This document shows, in pieces, positions 1-7,070 of a stretch of DNA of 25,886 nucleotides. The position numbers and the translations under genes were made by a program. Numbering within the stretch: the first letter of the stretch is position 1; each line of letters begins with the position of its first letter. Below the pieces are notes generated by a model. The model made no database searches. It was not told where the DNA came from and saw only the letters and a list, made by a program, of their open reading frames with translations. The stretch covers positions 1 through 25,886 of the forward strand of contig CAAFNG010000311.1 in NCBI GenBank assembly GCA_900764225.1. The letters run 5' to 3'. This stretch comes from Lachnospiraceae bacterium (GTDB lineage: Bacteria > Bacillota > Clostridia > Lachnospirales > Lachnospiraceae).

Positions 1-49
1 ACGAGATTCCTCTACGTCTCGTGGGCTCGGAGATGTGTATAAGAGACAG
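1..49 (+). other. Illumina P7 tail, i7 index and Nextera read-2 adapter (artefact)
   Basis: Positions 16-49 match the Nextera read-2 transposon adapter, ending in the mosaic end AGATGTGTATAAGAGACAG. Positions 1-7 (ACGAGAT) are the end of the P7 flow-cell primer. Positions 8-15 (TCCTCTAC) sit exactly where the 8-base i7 index belongs and, from memory, correspond to index N712. This is library sequence, so genome starts at about position 50 and the gene running into it is artificially truncated. Confidence 0.97.
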
Positions 50-516
50 TCTTCATACTCCTCGAATGCTTTCTTGTCATCCATGGAAATCTGTTTCTTT
101 ATGATCTGATACTGGCTGGCTTTCGTGCTGTCATCTGTGATAAGCTTACGCATCTCCGCTTCATCCAGACCAAGCACATCCACAAGTGCCTTGATCGTCG
201 GTTCAACGCTGTCCTGATCATCATTGACCTCCAGACAGTCAAGGATCACATTATAAACCTTGTTGCTCGTTGCCAGAAGGTTTCCATTCCGATCATAAAT
301 ATCTCCCCTTTTTGCGGGTAGTGTCTGGTTCTCATATTTCTGTTGAGCCTGACTCAACACCTGTTTACGATATTTGCTGCCGCTTGTGGCATTAATATAT
401 GTGATTCTTGCCACCAAACCGACTAAAGCCAGCAACACTAATGAAAATAGTACTGCCAGCTTCTTCTTCATGTTATAATTTATTTTTTTTACCGGCCTGC
501 GCCTTCTTGTACTCAA
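50..516 (-). CDS. ftsI: Division penicillin-binding protein (FtsI/PBP2B/SpoVD class), N-terminal fragment
   Basis: This is the N-terminal ~155 residues of a class B penicillin-binding protein, the septal peptidoglycan transpeptidase. It reads as a short basic cytoplasmic tail, one membrane anchor (about residues 20-37) and the class B hallmark RGDIYDRNG (about 70-78) opening the pedestal domain. The transpeptidase domain lies beyond the contig end, because the reading frame is cut by adapter at position 49. I chose the TTG at 516: AGGTGA lies 4 nt upstream, and the start adds STRRRRPVKK-type basic residues typical of the cytoplasmic tail. The ATG at 471 would also give a membrane anchor but has no ribosome binding site. 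The gene follows ftsL by 24 nt, the standard position of this PBP in a Firmicutes dcw cluster. Which PBP paralogue it is (PbpB or SpoVD type) cannot be told without the C-terminus, where SpoVD would carry a PASTA domain. Confidence 0.88.
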
Positions 517-540
517 TCGATCACCTGCTTATAATCCTTG

Positions 541-1113
541 TCACTTATGTGTGTCTACATCCTGATACTGTCTCACATAACTGTTTCCTTCGGTCGTATA
601 AGTCTGTACCTGATTCTCTGAAGGGTACTTCATTCCCAGCTCACCGATTGCTTTCTTCTTGATTTCGCTGATATCCATATCAGAAGTTACCTGACTGTAA
701 TATGCATCGTTATCCTCTTTCAGCTGAGCAAGCTCGGATTCCAGACTGGCAACATGCTTCATGCTTGCCGTAATCTCTGATTTTACCTGAAGAAAATTAA
801 TACAGGTAAAAAGCACCGCAACGGAAACTGCTGTGAGAAACATTACGAAGCCCTTGTTCATGGCCATCGCTTTCTCTCTGTTTCGCTGTGCCTGCCTGCT
901 CACCACCTGTTTCGCAGGTGTAGCAGGAACTGCTGATTTCTTCTGTTCTCTTTCCTGCGCCAGCCGTCGCCGCTCCTTCACATCCGGCAGATCAGTTCTG
1001 TGAGGAACTTCCTGCAGCCTCTTTACCGCATTTCCCTGGACATACACCTCTCTGCTGTGCCTTACGGTATTCGGATTTCTTCTGGCTGTGGTTCCTCTTC
1101 CTGTCTTAGCCAT
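541..1113 (-). CDS. ftsL: Cell division protein FtsL-like
   Basis: This is a small bitopic divisome protein of 190 residues. It has a long, very basic, disordered-looking cytoplasmic region (1-85, many Arg/Lys/Gln), one transmembrane helix (about 88-110), and an extracytoplasmic coiled coil beginning around KSEITASMKHVASLESELAQL (111-131) and running to about 140. FtsL sequences diverge fast; the call rests on this topology plus its place between rsmH and the division PBP. FtsL normally forms a complex with DivIB/FtsQ and DivIC/FtsB that recruits and activates the septal synthase. The cytoplasmic part is longer than in B. subtilis FtsL (about 117 residues in total). The ATG at 1113 has a good AGGTAGG site 3 nt upstream. 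It overlaps neither neighbour: 85 nt separate it from rsmH and 24 nt from the PBP start. Confidence 0.85.
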   Translation of the reverse strand: MAKTGRGTTARRNPNTVRHSREVYVQGNAVKRLQEVPHRTDLPDVKERRRLAQEREQKKSAVPATPAKQVVSRQAQRNREKAMAMNKGFVMFLTAVSVAVLFTCINFLQVKSEITASMKHVASLESELAQLKEDNDAYYSQVTSDMDISEIKKKAIGELGMKYPSENQVQTYTTEGNSYVRQYQDVDTHK

Positions 1114-1115
1114 TT

Positions 1116-1137
1116 ACCTACCTTCTGCCTACCTTCC
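1116..1137 (-). promoter_or_regulatory. Tandem Shine-Dalgarno-like repeat before ftsL
   Basis: On the minus strand an 11-nt unit, GGAAGGTAGGC then AGAAGGTAGGT, occurs twice in tandem with two differences, the second copy ending 2 nt before the ftsL ATG. The proximal copy supplies the ribosome binding site. The distal copy could act as a standby site or be a simple duplication. Confidence 0.55.
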
Positions 1138-1198
1138 AACCTTTATTGTTGTAATTCTCCAGACGCGCTTAGCTGCCTGCCCATAAACATCACATGTT

Positions 1199-2134
1199 TC
1201 ACACACGGCGTTCAAAGACACGAAGCTTCGCACTCTTGGACCTTGGATTCTCTTCCATTTCTTCTTCACTGGGTAAGATCGGTTTCCTTGTAATCACCTT
1301 GCCCTTGGACTTCTTACCGCATACACATACCGGAAAGTCCGGCGGACAGGTACACGGATTCTCATTCTTACGGAAAATGGTCTTCACGATCCTGTCCTCC
1401 AGAGAATGGAATGTAATGATACAGATTCTTCCTCCATCGTTCAGAAGATCGATCATTCCGTCAAGAGAATCTCTGAGCACATCAAGCTCTCTGTTCAGCT
1501 CAATGCGGATTGCCTGAAAAGTTCTCTTGGCCGGATGTCCTCCTGTGGCCTGTATTTTCATCGGGATTGCTCCCCTTATGATTTCTGTCAGTTCCCCTGT
1601 TGTCTGAATCGGTGCCTGCGCTCTGGCAGCCACAATATGTTTCGCTATATTCTTGGCGAATTTATCTTCGCCATAGTCGCGGATGATACGGTAGAGTTCT
1701 TTTTCCTCATAACCGTTGACAATGTCACCGGCTGTACGGCTCTGCCTTCTGTCCATTCTCATATCCAGAGGCGCATCATACCTGTAGGAAAAACCTCTCT
1801 CCTCATTATCCAGCTGATAAGATGACACTCCTAAATCCAGCAGGATCCCGTCCACTTTCTCAATGCCACGGGATCTCAGCTCATCTGCCATGTAACAATA
1901 ATTGCTGCGAATGATTGTCACCTGATTAAAGGCTGACAGCCGTTCACTCGCAGCAATTATCGCATCCTGGTCTTGATCTATGCCAATAAATCTCCCCTTG
2001 GCAGAAAGTTTCTTACACACCTCTGTGGCGTGTCCCGCTCCTCCTAAAGTGCCATCCACATAGATTCCATCCGGCTTTACCCTTAAGCCGTCAATGGTCT
2101 CATTGAGTAATACAGATTTATGCTTAAATTCCAT
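1199..2134 (-). CDS. rsmH: 16S rRNA (cytosine-1402-N4)-methyltransferase RsmH
   Basis: RsmH (MraW) methylates N4 of C1402 in the P site of 16S rRNA, using S-adenosylmethionine. The protein opens with the family hallmark [10 protein letters not shown]. It has the SAM-binding loop [11 protein letters not shown] (about 26-36), [11 protein letters not shown], and the conserved C-terminal block [19 protein letters not shown] start it at the ATG at 2134, where AGGAG sits 6 nt upstream; this gives 311 residues, the normal family length. An in-frame TTG at 2173 would add 13 residues and overlap the mraZ stop codon, but lacks a clear ribosome binding site. It is the second gene of the dcw cluster, translated directly after mraZ. 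Confidence 0.97.
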   Translation of the reverse strand: MEFKHKSVLLNETIDGLRVKPDGIYVDGTLGGAGHATEVCKKLSAKGRFIGIDQDQDAIIAASERLSAFNQVTIIRSNYCYMADELRSRGIEKVDGILLDLGVSSYQLDNEERGFSYRYDAPLDMRMDRRQSRTAGDIVNGYEEKELYRIIRDYGEDKFAKNIAKHIVAARAQAPIQTTGELTEIIRGAIPMKIQATGGHPAKRTFQAIRIELNRELDVLRDSLDGMIDLLNDGGRICIITFHSLEDRIVKTIFRKNENPCTCPPDFPVCVCGKKSKGKVITRKPILPSEEEMEENPRSKSAKLRVFERRV

Positions 2135-2169
2135 ATCCGTCTCCTGTGGGATTTCTACCTGCGCTTTGC

Positions 2170-2601
2170 TCAAATGACGATTCCAAGGTTCTGCATGCTC
2201 TCCGCAATGCTGTCCATGTCATCATAATTGCAGTTCTCGCTCCACTTCTCCTTGCTCCAGACCTCAATCCGGTTCAGATTACCCGTAAGCACTACATCCT
2301 TATCCAGACCAGCGAATTGGCGCAGCGTCTGCGGCACCAGAATTCTCCCCTGCTTATCCAGCTGACATGTTGTTGCTCCGGCTACAAAGAAACGTGAAAA
2401 GGTTCTTGCGTCTTTATTTGTAAGTGGTAATGCTCTGAGTTTCTCTTCAAAGGCAACCCATTCATCCATCGGATAAATAGAAAGGCAACCATCGAGCCCT
2501 CTTGTCAGTACGAACTCTTCCCCTAAGAGCTCCCTGAATTTAGAGGGTATGATCAGACGCCCCTTCGCGTCGATCGTGTGATTATACTCGCCCATGAACA
2601 T
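2170..2601 (-). CDS. mraZ: Transcriptional regulator MraZ
   Basis: MraZ is a DNA-binding protein with two AbrB/SpoVT-like half-domains that normally controls its own dcw operon. The protein reads [20 protein letters not shown] (first half-domain, DAKGR motif) and repeats the pattern at [15 protein letters not shown] (second half-domain). The ATG at 2601 is preceded by AGGTGG at 5 nt and gives 143 residues, the usual size; a GTG at 2610 would overlap that ribosome binding site and is unlikely. It heads the mraZ-rsmH-ftsL-PBP cluster and has in front of it a regular array of 10-bp repeats that fits the MraZ operator pattern. Confidence 0.96.
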   Translation of the reverse strand: MFMGEYNHTIDAKGRLIIPSKFRELLGEEFVLTRGLDGCLSIYPMDEWVAFEEKLRALPLTNKDARTFSRFFVAGATTCQLDKQGRILVPQTLRQFAGLDKDVVLTGNLNRIEVWSKEKWSENCNYDDMDSIAESMQNLGIVI

Positions 2602-2667
2602 GAAACCCACCTACTCTCTTGAAACACGATTCTCCCCTTCGTGCTTCCAGGGTACAAATGGTGTGTT

Positions 2668-2717
2668 CTGCCACTCATCTCCATTTGCTACCACTATTCA
2701 CCACTTTCTACCACTTA
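2668..2717 (-). promoter_or_regulatory. MraZ operator: five 10-bp direct repeats
   Basis: On the minus strand the unit AGTGGTAGA-like recurs five times at an exact 10-bp period. The core AGTGG (plus-strand CCACT) begins at plus positions 2671, 2691, 2701 and 2711, with a variant AATGG core at 2681. MraZ proteins in other bacteria bind direct repeats with a GTGG/TGGG core at the same 10-bp, one-helical-turn spacing. The array lies just downstream of the predicted mraZ start point, a position suited to autorepression. The repeats are seen directly; the role is inferred. Confidence 0.8.
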
Positions 2718-2724
2718 TGTAATC

Positions 2725-2753
2725 ATTCTAAACTATTTACCCTGAAAAAACAA
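2725..2753 (-). promoter_or_regulatory. Predicted sigma-A promoter of mraZ
   Basis: On the minus strand TTGTTT (plus 2748-2753) and TAGAAT (plus 2725-2730) are separated by exactly 17 bp. Transcription would begin near 2718, immediately before the operator repeats. Confidence 0.55.
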
Positions 2754-2809
2754 GTGTATATCCAAGTTTTTTTTTATTTCATGAAATATCCATAGGTTTT
2801 TTTTCAGGG
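2740..2809. repeat. Inverted repeat CCCTGAAAAAA / TTTTTTCAGGG upstream of mraZ
   Basis: CCCTGAAAAAA at 2740-2750 is repeated in inverted form as TTTTTTCAGGG ending at 2809. Between them lie two similar direct units (ATATCC followed by a run of eight or nine T, near 2757-2775 and 2787-2804) and a small palindrome ATTTCATGAAAT near 2776-2787. The right-hand arms lie upstream of the mraZ -35 box. It could be an A-tract UP-like element, a protein site or simple AT-rich sequence. Confidence 0.45.
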
Positions 2810-2838
2810 CATTATATTTCTGTGCATTATTATGAAAT

Positions 2839-2873
2839 AAAAAAGCTTCCGGATGATCTCCGAAAGCTTTTTT
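2839..2873 (-). terminator. Rho-independent terminator after lacZ
   Basis: AAAAAAGCTTCCGGA and TCCGAAAGCTTTTTT form a stem with one mismatch around a TGATC loop. Read on the minus strand, it ends in TTTTTTATTT. It lies about 30 nt after the lacZ stop and separates lacZ from the mraZ promoter region. Confidence 0.9.
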
Positions 2874-2904
2874 CTGCCTGTATATTCTGTTTTTTTATGA
2901 CATC

Positions 2905-5900
2905 CTAGAGTCCTCTGAAAACAAAGGAAAATTCCATCTTTCCATCAGCGTTCAGGAGGTATTCTGAATGGGTCCGTGCACCCCAGCTGTCATCTCCTCC
3001 AATTCCCATCTGTGCTTTTGCCGCACGGACTACTGTGTAGTGTACCTCCGGCAGCTCATACGGGTGCATGGCATTTTCCATTTCGTGTGGTGTGTACGGC
3101 AGTGCTGAAAACATCATAGGTCCGCTGTTTTTATCCATCTCGAAAAACATTCCTCTGCCCTTTCTGTCTGTAACACTTGCCCAGCGGACTCCCTCCTTGC
3201 TGCCACATTCCTGTGGCACAAGATAGCGTGCCAGGTTGTCCGATACCAGATTCTCATAAATGCCAAGCTTTGCTCCATGCTTTCTGTCCGCATAGGTTTC
3301 GGCCGGTCCCAGTCCATACCACTTCACATGGTCATAATCTGCGTTAAACTTGAAGAGCACACCGAATTCCGGCATATCCCCCAGTTCCTTCACCGGATCA
3401 TAGGTCAGAGTTGTCTTTACACTTCCGTCACCAAACACCTCATACGCCAGACGGCACTCGCTCACAGGTGTTGTAGGCATCACATAATCAAAAGCAATCT
3501 CCACGCTGTTTTCGTGAACCGTTGTCTCCGGCTCATTTCCCGGGCAATACATGGCGTTCTTACGGAAATCTTTGTGGCTTAAGTACATGCTTGCGATCTT
3601 CCACTGTGCATAGCGCATAGGCATGAGATTTCCATTGTCATTGTCTGTCGGAGCCCTCCAGAAATTCGGCTTCGGAATTGCCTCCAGCATCTCTCTTCCT
3701 GCATATTTATACGAAACCAGGCCACCGTTGAGCACAGAGAACATCACCTGGAAATTTTCTCCCCGCACACCGATATTGTGAACGCTTTTTACGATCTCAA
3801 CGCTGCTGCAGGGCGTCTTTTTCTCGCCTTCAACCTGATATACATACTGCCCGAACGCAAGCTCATGTCCTGCTTCTGCCCAGAGCGTTTTTTTCCGGAG
3901 GAGGAAAGCTACTGTCACGGTATATTCACCCGGACGCTGCTGTTTTCCAAACGGAAGCGTGTAAGTTTTTTCGCTTAACGGTGCTACGTCTGTGGCCAGA
4001 CTTTCCACTCGGATCACATGACCGTTTTTCGCAAGTTTCACTTCGCAGTCAAAGGTATCTGTGTTTACAAAAAGGTTCTTATTGATCACCTTAACGGAGT
4101 CTTCGGATACCTGTGCCGTGATATTCTGGTAGTTGAATTTTACTTCCTGCATTTTCGGGGATTCACTTCTGTCACCACCGTAAACAATGCCGTTTCCGCT
4201 GAAATTGTAATCCGTCGGACGCTCACCGAAATCACCGCCGTAAGCCTGGAATTCTTTTCCGTAGCGGTCTTTTTTGTAAATGGACTGATCAATATAGTCC
4301 CAGATAAAGCCACCCTGGTATTTCGGCTCGGTATCTGTAAGATCTGTATATTTATGCATTGCGCCGCAGGAATTTCCCATGGCATGTGTGTACTCACAGC
4401 AGATAAACGGCTTGCTGTCATCCTCTGCAAGGAATTTTTTGATTGCTTTTACAGAAGGATACATCTGGCTTTCCATATCGCTGGTAGCATTGTATCTCCG
4501 GTCATGGCAGACTCCCTCATAATGCACCAGTCGGGTAGGATCGTTTTTGCGGTAAAACTCAGACATCTCGAAAATATCTTTTCCGCCGAAAGATTCATTT
4601 CCACAGGACCAGATCAGAATCGCCGGGTGGTTTTTGTCACGCTGGTACATGGAATTTACACGGTCCAGCATCATTCCCAGCCACTCCGGCTTGTCATACG
4701 GAACCACATCCGTGTAATCCTTTGTAAACTCTGCCACATCCCAGGAACCATGGGATTCCATATTGTTTTCTGCAATCATATAAAGTCCGTATTCATCGCA
4801 GAGACGGTAGATCGGAGAAGCATCCGGATAGTGGCAGGTACGGATGGCATTGATGTTGTTCCGTTTCATAGTGACGATATCTTTTCGCAGCTCCTCTTCG
4901 GATACATGTCTTCCTGTCACGGAACTGAACTCATGGCGGTTTACGCCCTTGAATACGATGCGTTTTCCGTTAAGTGTCATGATTCCGTTTTTCATCTCAA
5001 AACGTCGGAATCCAACGCGCTCCGGAATGAGTTCCTGAAGCTCACCGTTTCCGTTACAAACTTCCAGCTCCAGATCATAAAGCTGCGGGTCTTCTGCACT
5101 CCACAGAACCGGATTCTCGATCTCCCAGGTATATGTATTCTTACCGCTGAGAGCTTTTTCCTCTGAAAAAATCTGCTCACCTTTTCTCAGAAGTGTTATT
5201 TTTATCCTGCCTTCTCCCCAGGTGTCTGTGGCAAGCTCCAGGGATGCCTTCTTCAATGTCTCATCCGGGATTGCACGGATCTGAAGATCATATACATGAA
5301 CCTCCGGAACTGTGTAAAGATATACGTCTCTGTAAATTCCCGAGAAGCGGAAAAAGTCCTGATCCTCACACCAGCTGCTGGCTGTCCATTTGAATACCTG
5401 CGCGGCCAGCTTGTTCTCACCGTCTTTCAGATATTCCGTCAGTTCAAATTCCGACGGGGTAAAAGAATCCTCGCTGTATCCCACAAAATTTCCGTTCAGC
5501 CATAAAGCCAGACCACTCTCTGCTCCCTGGAAAGAAACAAACACTCTTTTTCCTTTCATGGATTCCGGTACAGAAAAATATTTCACATAGCTGGCTACCG
5601 GGTTGAAACGCTCCGGAATCTGTCCAGGATGAACTTCCTCATGACCCTCCCACGGATACTGGACATTGGCATACTGCGGCGCATCGTAGCCTTCCATCTG
5701 GATGTGTGCAGGCACATAAATGTCTTCCCAGTCTTTGCAGGAATATTCCTCTTTTTCAAAGCCCTGGATCGTACTCTCATAATTGCGTGCATACTGAAAT
5801 TTCCAGGTTCCGTTCAGGCTGCAGCGAAACGAGGTTTCACCGTCTTCTCTTTCTTCTTCGGAACGGTAACAGATGTGATCGGAATGTGCTTCCATTCTTC

Positions 5901-5952
5901 CGTCACAGAAATACTGAGGATCTTTTACCAGTGAATGATCGAATTTTTTCAT
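2905..5952 (-). CDS. lacZ: Beta-galactosidase, glycoside hydrolase family 2 (LacZ type)
   Basis: This cytoplasmic enzyme hydrolyses lactose and related beta-galactosides with retention of configuration. At 1015 residues it matches E. coli LacZ (1024), and it has no signal peptide. In order it carries the sugar-binding jelly roll (about 45-215), an immunoglobulin-like domain (about 215-325), the TIM barrel beginning at FKGVNRHEF (about 334-342), a further beta domain, and the C-terminal LacZ domain with FWRAPTDNDNGN. The acid/base is E453 in IWSCGNESFGG; the nucleophile is E520 in CCEYTHAMGNS. RTCHYPDASP and ENNMESHG are also family motifs. The ATG at 5952 has AGGAGG 6 nt upstream. A divergent AraC-type gene lies upstream and a strong terminator downstream, so it is probably a single-gene transcript. 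No permease is next to it, so substrate entry must be handled elsewhere. Confidence 0.96.
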   Translation of the reverse strand: MKKFDHSLVKDPQYFCDGRMEAHSDHICYRSEEEREDGETSFRCSLNGTWKFQYARNYESTIQGFEKEEYSCKDWEDIYVPAHIQMEGYDAPQYANVQYPWEGHEEVHPGQIPERFNPVASYVKYFSVPESMKGKRVFVSFQGAESGLALWLNGNFVGYSEDSFTPSEFELTEYLKDGENKLAAQVFKWTASSWCEDQDFFRFSGIYRDVYLYTVPEVHVYDLQIRAIPDETLKKASLELATDTWGEGRIKITLLRKGEQIFSEEKALSGKNTYTWEIENPVLWSAEDPQLYDLELEVCNGNGELQELIPERVGFRRFEMKNGIMTLNGKRIVFKGVNRHEFSSVTGRHVSEEELRKDIVTMKRNNINAIRTCHYPDASPIYRLCDEYGLYMIAENNMESHGSWDVAEFTKDYTDVVPYDKPEWLGMMLDRVNSMYQRDKNHPAILIWSCGNESFGGKDIFEMSEFYRKNDPTRLVHYEGVCHDRRYNATSDMESQMYPSVKAIKKFLAEDDSKPFICCEYTHAMGNSCGAMHKYTDLTDTEPKYQGGFIWDYIDQSIYKKDRYGKEFQAYGGDFGERPTDYNFSGNGIVYGGDRSESPKMQEVKFNYQNITAQVSEDSVKVINKNLFVNTDTFDCEVKLAKNGHVIRVESLATDVAPLSEKTYTLPFGKQQRPGEYTVTVAFLLRKKTLWAEAGHELAFGQYVYQVEGEKKTPCSSVEIVKSVHNIGVRGENFQVMFSVLNGGLVSYKYAGREMLEAIPKPNFWRAPTDNDNGNLMPMRYAQWKIASMYLSHKDFRKNAMYCPGNEPETTVHENSVEIAFDYVMPTTPVSECRLAYEVFGDGSVKTTLTYDPVKELGDMPEFGVLFKFNADYDHVKWYGLGPAETYADRKHGAKLGIYENLVSDNLARYLVPQECGSKEGVRWASVTDRKGRGMFFEMDKNSGPMMFSALPYTPHEMENAMHPYELPEVHYTVVRAAKAQMGIGGDDSWGARTHSEYLLNADGKMEFSFVFRGL

Positions 5953-5981
5953 TGCTTCCTCCTGTTTGTTTTTTTATTGTG

Positions 5982-6020
5982 TAACTGTTATGTTTTTCCT
6001 TTTCTGATACAGTTATTATA
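5982..6020 (-). promoter_or_regulatory. lacZ promoter -10 box and overlapping inverted repeat
   Basis: On the minus strand a perfect TATAAT occurs at plus 6015-6020, with no good -35 box 17 bp upstream, as is usual for an activator-dependent promoter. An inverted repeat TAACTGT (5982-5988) / ACAGTTA (6009-6015) overlaps the edge of the -10 box and the predicted start point, and could be an operator. Confidence 0.5.
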
Positions 6021-6021
6021 G

Positions 6022-6047
6022 TATAATCCGTAAGATTATGATATAAT
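6022..6047 (+). promoter_or_regulatory. Candidate -10 boxes for the AraC-type gene
   Basis: TATAAT occurs on the plus strand at 6022-6027 and again at 6042-6047. Neither has a strong -35 match at 17 bp. Which one is used decides whether the transcript contains the full 6051-6087 hairpin. Confidence 0.4.
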
Positions 6048-6050
6048 ATG

Positions 6051-6087
6051 TTTCACCAAAATATATAACATTTAGAAACAGGTGAAA
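6051..6087 (+). promoter_or_regulatory. Possible hairpin masking the AraC-type gene's ribosome binding site
   Basis: TTTCACC (6051-6057) is perfectly complementary to GGTGAAA (6081-6087), a 7-bp stem with a 23-nt loop. The 3' arm contains the AGGTGA ribosome binding site for the ATG at 6091. If transcription starts at the upstream -10 box, the stem would hide the site; it might equally be a DNA-level operator. Confidence 0.35.
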
Positions 6088-6090
6088 ATA

Positions 6091-6897
6091 ATGTCTATCT
6101 ATTTCCGAAACACACCGGTGAGCGCGCCGTTTATCTTCGAATCCATCGGCAATCACTGGACACAGGATACGGTATTCCGCCCGGACGGTTATCCATACTA
6201 TCACTATCTTCAGACCGAAAAAGGCTGTGGCCGCATCGAAGTCAAAGGCGAAACCTATTCCCTTGGTGCAAATGAGGGCATCCTGATCGCACCCGGAATC
6301 CCTCACTCCTACCACAAGGATTCCACCTCCTGGATTACCATGTTTGCAACATTTACCGGTACTATGGCAGGGAGTATTCCTTCCATGACCGCAAACCAGG
6401 ATGTAATTCTCATCGAGAAAGAACAGGGAGCTCATATTCAGCGTATGATCTCTAATATTCTCCGAAAATACCACCATCCCACGCCGGATCTGAAATCCCT
6501 TTCCTCTGACTGCTACAGCTTCCTTCTGAATTTTTCAGACTGCGCCGCCTCTCCGAAAATCCAGGAGAATCCTTTGTACCAGCGATATGTCGTTCCTGTA
6601 ATAAAAGAAATCGAAACGAACTATCAGCTGGAGCTCACAGCTGCGGGACTGAGTCAGAGTGTATTCGTATCGCCCCAGTATCTTTCCAGGATATTCCGCC
6701 GTTTCTTAGGCTGCTCCGTATATGAATATGTCACCATGTACCGTATCAGCAGGGCCAGGGAGCTGCTTTTGTCCGATCCCAATATGAAGATTCAGGATGT
6801 GGCCGGTACCGTAGGTTTCTCTGACGCCAGCCATTTCATTGCCATGTTCCGGAAGATCACTGGAATGACACCTCTGGATTTCCGTAAGATGTATTGA
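6091..6897 (+). CDS. AraC/XylS-family transcriptional regulator
   Basis: This is a one-component regulator of 268 residues. The N-terminal half resembles an AraC cupin ligand-binding domain: conserved-looking segments include YPYYHYLQTEKGCGRIEVKG and ANEGILIAPGIPHSYH, where the PxxxH pattern is typical. The C-terminal ~100 residues form the double helix-turn-helix domain: ELTAAGLSQSVFVSPQYLSRIFRRFLG (first HTH), then the family signature from VAGTVGFSDASHFIAMFRKITGMTPLDFRK. It is the only plus-strand gene here and is divergent from lacZ with 138 nt between the start codons, so it most likely activates lacZ in response to a galactoside; ligand and target are inferred. I use the ATG at 6091, with AGGTGA 5 nt upstream; a GTG at 6082 lies inside that site. 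It ends at a shared two-way terminator. Confidence 0.92.
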   Translation: MSIYFRNTPVSAPFIFESIGNHWTQDTVFRPDGYPYYHYLQTEKGCGRIEVKGETYSLGANEGILIAPGIPHSYHKDSTSWITMFATFTGTMAGSIPSMTANQDVILIEKEQGAHIQRMISNILRKYHHPTPDLKSLSSDCYSFLLNFSDCAASPKIQENPLYQRYVVPVIKEIETNYQLELTAAGLSQSVFVSPQYLSRIFRRFLGCSVYEYVTMYRISRARELLLSDPNMKIQDVAGTVGFSDASHFIAMFRKITGMTPLDFRKMY

Positions 6898-6911
6898 TTC
6901 TCTGCAGTATG

Positions 6912-6966
6912 AAAAAACTCCACTGGAAGATCTCTTATAATTTCCGAGATCTTCCGGCGGAGTTTT
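6912..6966. terminator. Bidirectional terminator between the AraC-type gene and lgt
   Basis: AAAACTCC-ACT-GGAAGATCTC pairs with GAGATCTTCC-GGC-GGAGTTTT around an 11-nt loop: two perfect stem segments (8 and 10 bp) split by a 3-nt internal mismatch. A-runs and T-runs flank both sides, so it can stop both convergent genes. Confidence 0.9.
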
Positions 6967-7070
6967 CTATCGTTATCCAGCAGTCACAATTCGCAATCCC
7001 CTGCCTTATATGAACGAATTTTTGTTTCTCTTATAAGTTTCAGTTTTCATAATATAATTCAAGAATACGG

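Noticed and set aside
2135..2173. TTG start for rsmH at 2173
   Set aside because: It overlaps the mraZ stop and lacks a ribosome binding site, whereas the ATG at 2134 has AGGAG and begins at the family's conserved N-terminus.
4018..5166. Plus-strand open frame of 382 codons
   Set aside because: It is antisense to the lacZ catalytic core, has no ribosome binding site, and its product resembles no family; it is a shadow of the minus-strand coding pattern.
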